Origin: Nocardioides rotundus
GTDB lineage: Bacteria > Actinomycetota > Actinomycetes > Propionibacteriales > Nocardioidaceae
Assembly: GCF_019931675.1 (NCBI RefSeq)
Contig: NZ_CP082922.1
Coordinates: 3,549,001 to 3,613,000 of the forward strand
DNA: 64,000 bases
Reading direction: 5' to 3'
The position numbers were made by a program, and so were the translations under genes. This document shows positions 54,449 through 61,017 of the stretch, piece by piece. The stretch's first letter is position 1. Each line of letters starts with the position of its first letter. A model generated the notes under the pieces. It made no database searches and was not told the origin of the DNA. It worked only from the letters and a program-made list of their open reading frames with translations.

Positions 54449-55762
54449 TGTGAAGTCCGAGCACATCGGTAACAGTTGAAGTCCGGGGACATCGGTAACA
54501 CCTGAGGTTGGTCGTCACTATCAGGGATGGCCAGAGATGGGGTTGCCGTGGATGCTGCGGTGGCGGCAGCGGTTGCTGCTCACGTCGCGCCGGGTCCGAA
54601 GCAGAACGTGTCGAGGATCTGTCGCGAGCTGGGGATCAGCCGCAAGATGTTCTACGACTATGTGAAGCGGTTCAGGGCCCGTGGCGTGGAGGGGTTCTAC
54701 CCCGACTCGCGTCGCCCGCGGCGCTCACCGACAAGACTCCCCGCCGCGCTTGAGGATGTGTTGATCGCGATCCGTAAGCACGAGGCCGAGGCGGGGTGGG
54801 ACTACGGCGCGGACGCGGTGTTGATGCGGTTGGAGGAACAGATCGAGGCCGGGACCTCCTCTTGGCCCGCCGACCGTCCGTTGCCGGCTCGGTCCACGGT
54901 CAATCGGGTCTTCGACCAGCGGGGCCAGTTGGTCAAGGTTCCTCAACGCAAGCCACGTCGTGGCTCCCGGCGCTTCGAGCGCAGCGAGGTCAACGCGCTG
55001 TGGCAGTTCGACGGGTTTGAGTACCAGCTTGCCACCGGCGAGACGGTCACGGTGCTGCAGTTGACCGACGACTGCTCGCGCACGGACTTGGCCCTGCAGG
55101 CAGCGGTGTCGGAGAACGGCAGCGACATCTGGGCGACCTTCTGCCTGGCGGTGGAACGCTACGGGTTGCCCGTCCAGCTGCTCAGCGACAACGGGTCGGC
55201 GTTCTCGGGCAAACGACGCGGGTGGATCAGTGTCTTCGAGCGCAACCTGACCGACCTCGGGGTGCACGCGATCACCTCCCGGGTCTCTCACCCCCAAACC
55301 TGCGGCAAGAACGAGCGAGCCCACCAGCGGGTCCAAAAGTGGCTCAAACGGCGTCCCTTAGTCAGCAGCATCGCCGAATTCCAAGCACTACTCGACGAGT
55401 ACCGCGATGGCTACAACAACCGCCGCAACAAGGTGCTCGCCAAGCTCACCCCACACCAACGCTTCGACCTCGGCCCATTCGCCACCGTCCCCGACCTACC
55501 CCCGGCGACCACCATCCTGACCCGACAGCTGGTCAGCGCCACCGGCTCCGTCGGCCTCGACGGACGCCTCATCGGCCTCGGAAGAAAACACGCCGGAAAG
55601 CCAGTCACCGTCTTCCGCACCGGCGCCTTCGTTGCCATCTTCACCGGCGACGAGCTCCTCCGCAGCCTCACCCTCGACTACAACCGCCGCTACCAACCCC
55701 AAGACCGCTAGTGTCACCGATGTCCTGAGACATATGTGTCACCGATGTCCCCGGACACGACA
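54449..55762 (+). mobile_element. IS481-family insertion sequence, intact (1314 bp)
   Basis: The element begins TGTGAAGTCCG (54449) and ends CGGACACGACA (55762). The 26-bp terminal inverted repeats match at 19 positions, with common core TGT-N3-GTCCG-N3-ACATCGGT-N-ACA. A second internal copy of ACATCGGT-N-ACA is present at each end (near 54489 and 55711), giving two transposase binding sites per end. The flanking 16-bp direct repeats are identical, which points to a fairly recent insertion. One full-length transposase gene is inside. Confidence 0.88.
54527..55711 (+). CDS. IS481-family DDE transposase
   Basis: The 394-residue transposase has an N-terminal HTH (NVSRICRELGISRKMFYDYVKRF, residues about 26-48). 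The rve/integrase-core domain carries the DDE triad: ALWQFDGFEYQL (first D), VQLLSDNGSAFSG (second D) and QTCGKNERAHQRVQKWLKR (E). After it come the Tyr/Arg-rich EYRDGYNNRRNK and a short beta-rich tail (GKPVTVFRTGAFVAIFTGDELL). The frame is complete, so the element is likely able to move. The start ATG 54527 (MARDGVAVDAAV) lies 55 bp inside the left end. Confidence 0.92.
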   Translation: MARDGVAVDAAVAAAVAAHVAPGPKQNVSRICRELGISRKMFYDYVKRFRARGVEGFYPDSRRPRRSPTRLPAALEDVLIAIRKHEAEAGWDYGADAVLMRLEEQIEAGTSSWPADRPLPARSTVNRVFDQRGQLVKVPQRKPRRGSRRFERSEVNALWQFDGFEYQLATGETVTVLQLTDDCSRTDLALQAAVSENGSDIWATFCLAVERYGLPVQLLSDNGSAFSGKRRGWISVFERNLTDLGVHAITSRVSHPQTCGKNERAHQRVQKWLKRRPLVSSIAEFQALLDEYRDGYNNRRNKVLAKLTPHQRFDLGPFATVPDLPPATTILTRQLVSATGSVGLDGRLIGLGRKHAGKPVTVFRTGAFVAIFTGDELLRSLTLDYNRRYQPQDR

Positions 55763-55792
55763 GGGGAACCGCTCCCTCGGAACGTATGACGT
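55763..55792. repeat. Right 16-bp target duplication plus hairpin arm
   Basis: GGGGAACCGCTCCCTC (55763-55778) is followed by GGAACGTATGACGT (55779-55792), the reverse complement (13 of 14) of the left arm. Without the IS, the site would be a 14-bp stem with a 16-nt loop, placed downstream of recD. Confidence 0.8.
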
Positions 55793-55816
55793 CCCGGGCC
55801 GGCCGGCACCCGGTTC

Positions 55817-55841
55817 GGTGGTCGAGCTTGTCGAGACCACC
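55817..55841 (+). repeat. Single copy of the GGTGGTCGAGC...GACCACC palindrome
   Basis: The 25 bases are identical to the complete copies at 9743-9767 and 9775-9799. It lies 30 bp beyond the recD stop, in the gap between the IS target hairpin and recD, and may serve as or extend the recBCD terminator. Confidence 0.85.
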
Positions 55842-55870
55842 TGAGGCCACCGCAGAGGGAGTACGGCGGC

Positions 55871-57664
55871 TCAGCCGCGCAGGCGGGCGGCGAGGCCGGA
55901 GGCGCGGCGGGCCTGACGCTCGACAGCGGCACGTACGGCGGACTCGGCACCGACGACGCGCACCCGGTGCCGGGCCCGGGTGACCGCGGTGTAGAAGAGC
56001 TCGCGGGTCAGCAACCGCGACTCCTCATCGGGCAGGAGCACGGTGACCTCGTCGACCTGGCTGCCCTGGCTCTTGTGGATCGTCATCGCGTGCATCGTGT
56101 CGACCTCGCCGAGCCGGGAGGGAGCGAGGAACCGGAGCCCGTCAGTGTCGCGCATCGCGACCCGACCGACCCCGTCGACACCGGAGCCGGAAGCCGCCAC
56201 GACCACGCCGGTGTCGCCGTTGAGCACGCCGAGGGCGTAGTCGTTGGCGGTCACCAGCAGCGGGCGGCCCAGGTAGTAGCGCTCGTAGAGCGGGTCACCG
56301 GTCTCGGCGGCCAGCCAGGACTCGACGCGGCGGTTCCAGTGACGGACACCGAACGGGCCGTCGCGGTGGGCGCACAGCAGCCGGTGTCGGTCCAACGCGG
56401 CCAGCGCGCCCTCGGCATCGCCGCGCTCCGCCGCGGAGCGGACGGCCAGGGCCGCGGGCAGGGTCGCGTTCCGCACCACGACCGAGGGGTCCTCCTCCCG
56501 GACCCAGACGACCTCGTCGTGCCCGGCCGCCAGCACGGCCAGGGCGGCGTCGGCGTCGCCGTCGCGCAGCGCGGTGGCCAGCGCGCCGATGTGCTCGCCG
56601 AAGCGGTGGGTGGTGCTGAGCGCGGCGACCGGCGAGTCGTCACGGCCGGAGTACCCCTCGACCAGGTCGCCGAGCACCGCGCCCGCCTCGACCGAGGCGA
56701 GCTGGTCGGGGTCGCCCACGAGCACCAGCCGGCAGTCGGGCCGCACCGCCTCCAGTAGCCGGGCCATCATGGTCAGCGAGACCATCGAGGTCTCGTCGAC
56801 GACGACCACGTCGTGCGGCAGCCGGTTGCCGCGGTGGTGGCGGAAGCGGGTGGTGTTGCCGGGGTCGCGCCGCAGCAGACGGTGCAGCGTCATCGCCTCG
56901 AGCCCGGAGAGCCAGGCGCGCTCGTCGTCGCTGAACTCGGGGGCGACCGCATCCGGTCGCGGCGGCGCGGCGGCGTCCCGCACCGACTCCCGCAACCGGG
57001 CCGAGGCCTTGCCGGTGGGCGCGGTCAGCGCGACCCGGAGCGGCGCCCCGTCGGGCTGCGCATCGCGCAGGGTCGCCAGCAGGGCCGCCACCGCGGTGGT
57101 CTTGCCCGTGCCGGGGCCGCCGGTGAGCACGGTGGTCCACTGCCGCGCGGCGCGGGCGCACGCCTCGGCCTGCTCGGCGAAGCCGGGGGCGGCGAGGATC
57201 CGATCGAGAGCGGCGGTGATCCGCGCGTCGTCGTACGCCGGCTGCGAGCGGGTGCGCTCCACGAGGTCGTCGAGCACCTGGCTCTCCTGCTCGTGGTAGC
57301 GGTCGAGGTAGAGCAGGTCGTGCTCCCAGCGCAGCACGCCCGCCGCCACCAGCCGACTGTCGGCGACCGCGGCGGCCCAGTCCGCCGTCTCCGGCCACGC
57401 GATCTCCGCGCCCTCCGGGAGCGGGATGTCGCCGACGGTGGCGAGGTCCAGGCACACCGACCCGGCTCGCACCGCCCGCACGGTGAGCGCCGCGGCCAGG
57501 AGCACGTCCTCGTCGGTCTCCCCCGTCAGCTGCGCCAGGGTGCGGGCGACGTGCACGTCGGCGCTGGTCAGCACCCCGGCCTCGTTCGCCGTGTGCAGCC
57601 GGCCGTCCACGCTCAGCGCCAACCGGGCGTCGAAGGTGTCGGCGGGCTCCCACAGCTCGCTCAT
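55871..57664 (-). CDS. recD: Exodeoxyribonuclease V subunit alpha (RecD)
   Basis: RecD is the fast 5'-3' helicase subunit of RecBCD, which processes double-strand DNA ends. The 597-residue chain shows an N-terminal RecBC-interaction domain, Walker A TGGPGTGKTTAVAALL near residue 180, VVVDETSMVSLTMMARLL (Walker B, D-E-T) near 295, GDPDQLASVEAGAVL (motif III), and the C-terminal MTIHKSQGSQVDEVTVLLP with FYTAVTRARHRVRVVG (motifs V/VI). ATG 57664 overlaps the recB stop. It is the last gene of recC-recB-recD. Confidence 0.94.
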   Translation of the reverse strand: MSELWEPADTFDARLALSVDGRLHTANEAGVLTSADVHVARTLAQLTGETDEDVLLAAALTVRAVRAGSVCLDLATVGDIPLPEGAEIAWPETADWAAAVADSRLVAAGVLRWEHDLLYLDRYHEQESQVLDDLVERTRSQPAYDDARITAALDRILAAPGFAEQAEACARAARQWTTVLTGGPGTGKTTAVAALLATLRDAQPDGAPLRVALTAPTGKASARLRESVRDAAAPPRPDAVAPEFSDDERAWLSGLEAMTLHRLLRRDPGNTTRFRHHRGNRLPHDVVVVDETSMVSLTMMARLLEAVRPDCRLVLVGDPDQLASVEAGAVLGDLVEGYSGRDDSPVAALSTTHRFGEHIGALATALRDGDADAALAVLAAGHDEVVWVREEDPSVVVRNATLPAALAVRSAAERGDAEGALAALDRHRLLCAHRDGPFGVRHWNRRVESWLAAETGDPLYERYYLGRPLLVTANDYALGVLNGDTGVVVAASGSGVDGVGRVAMRDTDGLRFLAPSRLGEVDTMHAMTIHKSQGSQVDEVTVLLPDEESRLLTRELFYTAVTRARHRVRVVGAESAVRAAVERQARRASGLAARLRG

Positions 57665-60600
57665 GTCGCCCCCCTCCGGACGCCGTCGAGCAGGTCGGAC
57701 AGCTCCTCCACCAGCTCCACGGGCGGCCGCCAGGAGAAGACCCCGCAGGGCCGGCCGTCGACCCGGGGCGTGTCCGCACCGCTCATCCCGCGCAGGTAGA
57801 GGTAGAGCACCCCGCCGAGGTGGGTCGCGGGGTCATAGCCGGGCAGCCGCCAGCGCAGGTAGCGGTGCAGCACGACGGTGTAGAGCAGCGCCTGGAGCGG
57901 ATAGTCGGAGTGCCCCATCGCCTCGTCCAGCACCGAGGGTCGGTAGTCCCGCGCGGTCAGCGGCACGTCCGGCTCGCCGAGGTGGTTGGTCTTGTAGTCG
58001 ACGGTGAGGTAGCGGGTCTGACCCTCGACCGGCACGCGCAGCACGACATCGATGCTCCCGGTGAGGTAGCCCCGCAGCGGCTGCGCGGCCAGGTCCGGGT
58101 CGGCGTCCAGGGTGTCGGCGTACGTCGTCACCGGGTCGCCGGCGGGCAGGTGCCGCCGCAGCAAGGGGGCGAGGTCCCCCAGCCGGACCTGGTCGGCGGC
58201 CCGGGCGTAGCGGACGTCGTCCCCGCCGGCCAGCGGCAGCTCGAAGTTCAGCTCCGTCAGCCGGTCGGAAACCGCGATCTCCCCCAGCGTCGTCTCCCCC
58301 GCGAGCTCGCCGAGCGGGCTGTCCCAGACCTCCAGCAGCGCGGCGACGAGCACGTCGGCGTCCAGGTCGACCGGCCACCAGACCCGCTGCTCGGCGAGGT
58401 GCCGCCGCAGCTCCGCCTCCCGGTCGTCGGCGCCGGGGTCGGCGTGCTCCAGCACGGCGTGCACCAGCGAGCCGAAGGTCGCCCCCACCGGCAGGTCGGC
58501 CATCGGGGAGGGCACCTCCATCAGCGCCAGCTCCTCCGGCTCCCCGGCCGGCGGGTCGAGCTCGAGCAGCGCGGCGTCCTCCACCTCGGGCTCGATCTCC
58601 GGCTCCGACAGCGACCGGTCCGGCGTCAGCCCGTGCGCGTGGGCCGCCGCGGAGAGGGCGGAGTAGGACGTACGGCGCCAGTCGGTGTCCACCGTCCGGG
58701 TGAACCGCCGCGCCGCGAGCGCGTCGGAGGACTGCTCCAACCGCTCGTCGCCGGGCGGCTCGTGCACCGCGACCTCGCGGGTCGGCCCGCCGGCCCCCAT
58801 CCACTGACCGAGGATCCAGGCGAGCTGCTCCTCGGGCACCAGGTCCCACTCGTCGGGTACGGCGGATCCGCCCGGCCGTCGCCCGCACAGCATCCGGTGC
58901 AGCGCCGACCCCGGGGTGTTCTTCCCCGCAGGGGCGTACCACGCGACCACCTGGGACTCCGCCCGGGTGAGGGCGACGTAGAGCAGCCGCAGCGACTCCC
59001 CCGCGTCCTCGGCCCAGTGCCGCCGCAGGGAGTCACGGCGGTGCGGGCCGGGGCCGCCGACGTCCCGGCAGCGCTGGCCCAGGTCGTCGTGGAAGAGCGG
59101 CACCTCCGGGTCGCGTCCGGTGAACCGGTCCCACAGGGAGGGGAGGTAGACGATGGGGTACTGCAGCCCCTTCGCGCCGTGGATCGTGACCAGCTGGACG
59201 GCCGCGGCGTCGGAGTCCAGCCGGCGGGTCCGCTCGGAGGCGACCTCGACCTTCTCGTCGGCCACCTGCTCGCGCAGCCACGCGAGCAGGCCCACGACGC
59301 CCAGCCGCTCCTCGACGGCGACCCGGTGCAGCGCCTCACCGACGTGCCGCAGGTCGGTGAGCATCCGCTCCCCGCCGACCCGGGCCAGGACCCGCGCGGT
59401 CATCCCGTCGACCACGGCGCACTCCAGCACCGCGGCGACCCCGCGGTTGGCCAGGACGCCCTGCCAGGCGCGCGCCCGGTCGGCCAGCCGGTCGTCGAGC
59501 TCGTCGCCGCCGGAGTCCAGCTCGGTCGCGTCCAGGCCGACGAAGGAGGTGAGCGCGGCGGCGCGGACCCGGTCCGAGCGGTGCGGCTGCTCGAGCGACT
59601 CCAGCAGCGTGACCCACTCCCGCGCGGCGGGGGTGTGGAAGACCGAGCCGCCGGCGTTGACCACGGCGGGCACCCCGACGCCGGCCAGGGCGGCCTGCAC
59701 GGCGGTCAGCATGTCGCGACGGTGCGCCAGCACCGCCACGTCGCCGGCGCGCACGGGCCGCCCGTCGAGGGTCGCCCCGGAGGTGAGCAGTCGCTTGACG
59801 TCCCGGGCGAGATCGGCGACCACGTGCTCGCGCCAGCGGTCCACCCGCGGCCGCGCTCGCGGGCCGGCGCCGATGTCGGCGTTGCGCACCACCCGCAGCC
59901 GGAACGGAGCCCCCGCCCCCTCCAGCCGGGAGCCGGGCCGGTCGGCCTGCACCGGGCGCACGACGATCTGCTCGTCGCCGAGCCGCGCCTCCTGCAGGAG
60001 CACCTGCAGGGAGTCGAGCAGCGCCGCGTCCGAGCGCCAGTTGACGCCCAGCGTCTGGCGTCGGGTCGCCGCCTGCGCGGCCGCGAGGTAGGTGACCACG
60101 TCCCCGCCGCGGAAGGCGTAGATCGCCTGCTTCGGGTCGCCGATCAGGATCAGCGTCGCCGCGCCGTGGAACGCGCGCTCGAAGACCTGCCACTGGACCG
60201 GGTCGGTGTCCTGGAACTCGTCGATGAGGACGACCTTCCACCGCTGGCGCATCCGCGCGCGGGCCGGGGCGTCGGGGTCCTTCAGTGCGTCCGCGAGCTG
60301 GCCCAGCAGGTCGTCGTAGCTGAGGATGCCCAGCCGGCGCTTGCGCCGGTCGATCTCCTCGATCACCTCGGCGGCGAACCGGACCCGCATCGCGACCTGG
60401 CTCTCCGGCGCGTCCTCCAGCGCGGCCTGGGGGGCGACCCGGGCGCGCGGGTCGTCGACCACGGCCCGCGCCAGCTCGCCGGCCTGGGCGCGGGTCCACG
60501 GCGGCGTGCGCTCGCCCGACCAGCGGGCGAGGTAGAGGTCGTCGACCACCTCGTCGGTCAGCTGCTCGAGGTCCTCCACCAGCCGGGCCTGCCGGTCGGT

Positions 60601-61017
60601 GTCGCCGGCCACCCCGAGGCTGCGGAGCACCAGCTGGCAGAACTGGTGGATCGTCGCGATGGTGGCGGCGTCGAAGGCGGTGAGTGCGTCGGTGAGCCGG
60701 CGGTGCTTGAGCCGGACGCCGTCCTCGGTGTCGTCGAGCAGGTGTCGGATCAGCTCGGTGCGCTCGGGCTCCGGCGGCGGCTCGGCGAGCGCCCGCTGGG
60801 CCTCGACCAGCTGGGCCCGCACCCGCTCGCGCAGCTCTTGGGAGGCGGCGCGGGTGAAGGTGACGACCAGCAGCTCGTCGAGGGTGGCGACCCCCTCGGC
60901 GACGTACCGCGTCACCAGCGCCGCGATGGTCCACGTCTTGCCCGTGCCGGCGCTCGCCTCGAGCAGAGTGGTGCCGGACGGCAGCGGGTCGCTGATCCGG
61001 AAGACCTCGTCGCTCAC
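57661..61017 (-). CDS. recB: Exodeoxyribonuclease V subunit beta (RecB)
   Basis: This is the 1118-residue helicase-nuclease subunit. UvrD-type helicase motifs are LEASAGTGKTWTIAAL (Walker A, near residue 20), FTRAASQELRERV (Ia), LIDEFQDTDPVQW (II), GDPKQAIYAFRGGDV (III), GVNWRSDAALL (IV), TIHGAKGLQYPIVYLP (V) and LRLLYVALTRAESQVVAW (VI). The C-terminal PD-(D/E)XK nuclease shows TVDYKTNHLG near residue 1007. The GTG at 61017 overlaps the recC stop (GTGA). The frame is open further upstream, but that part is a shadow of recC. In mycobacteria RecBCD does single-strand annealing, with AdnAB as the main resection motor; adnAB is not in this window. Confidence 0.94.
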   Translation of the reverse strand: MSDEVFRISDPLPSGTTLLEASAGTGKTWTIAALVTRYVAEGVATLDELLVVTFTRAASQELRERVRAQLVEAQRALAEPPPEPERTELIRHLLDDTEDGVRLKHRRLTDALTAFDAATIATIHQFCQLVLRSLGVAGDTDRQARLVEDLEQLTDEVVDDLYLARWSGERTPPWTRAQAGELARAVVDDPRARVAPQAALEDAPESQVAMRVRFAAEVIEEIDRRKRRLGILSYDDLLGQLADALKDPDAPARARMRQRWKVVLIDEFQDTDPVQWQVFERAFHGAATLILIGDPKQAIYAFRGGDVVTYLAAAQAATRRQTLGVNWRSDAALLDSLQVLLQEARLGDEQIVVRPVQADRPGSRLEGAGAPFRLRVVRNADIGAGPRARPRVDRWREHVVADLARDVKRLLTSGATLDGRPVRAGDVAVLAHRRDMLTAVQAALAGVGVPAVVNAGGSVFHTPAAREWVTLLESLEQPHRSDRVRAAALTSFVGLDATELDSGGDELDDRLADRARAWQGVLANRGVAAVLECAVVDGMTARVLARVGGERMLTDLRHVGEALHRVAVEERLGVVGLLAWLREQVADEKVEVASERTRRLDSDAAAVQLVTIHGAKGLQYPIVYLPSLWDRFTGRDPEVPLFHDDLGQRCRDVGGPGPHRRDSLRRHWAEDAGESLRLLYVALTRAESQVVAWYAPAGKNTPGSALHRMLCGRRPGGSAVPDEWDLVPEEQLAWILGQWMGAGGPTREVAVHEPPGDERLEQSSDALAARRFTRTVDTDWRRTSYSALSAAAHAHGLTPDRSLSEPEIEPEVEDAALLELDPPAGEPEELALMEVPSPMADLPVGATFGSLVHAVLEHADPGADDREAELRRHLAEQRVWWPVDLDADVLVAALLEVWDSPLGELAGETTLGEIAVSDRLTELNFELPLAGGDDVRYARAADQVRLGDLAPLLRRHLPAGDPVTTYADTLDADPDLAAQPLRGYLTGSIDVVLRVPVEGQTRYLTVDYKTNHLGEPDVPLTARDYRPSVLDEAMGHSDYPLQALLYTVVLHRYLRWRLPGYDPATHLGGVLYLYLRGMSGADTPRVDGRPCGVFSWRPPVELVEELSDLLDGVRRGAT

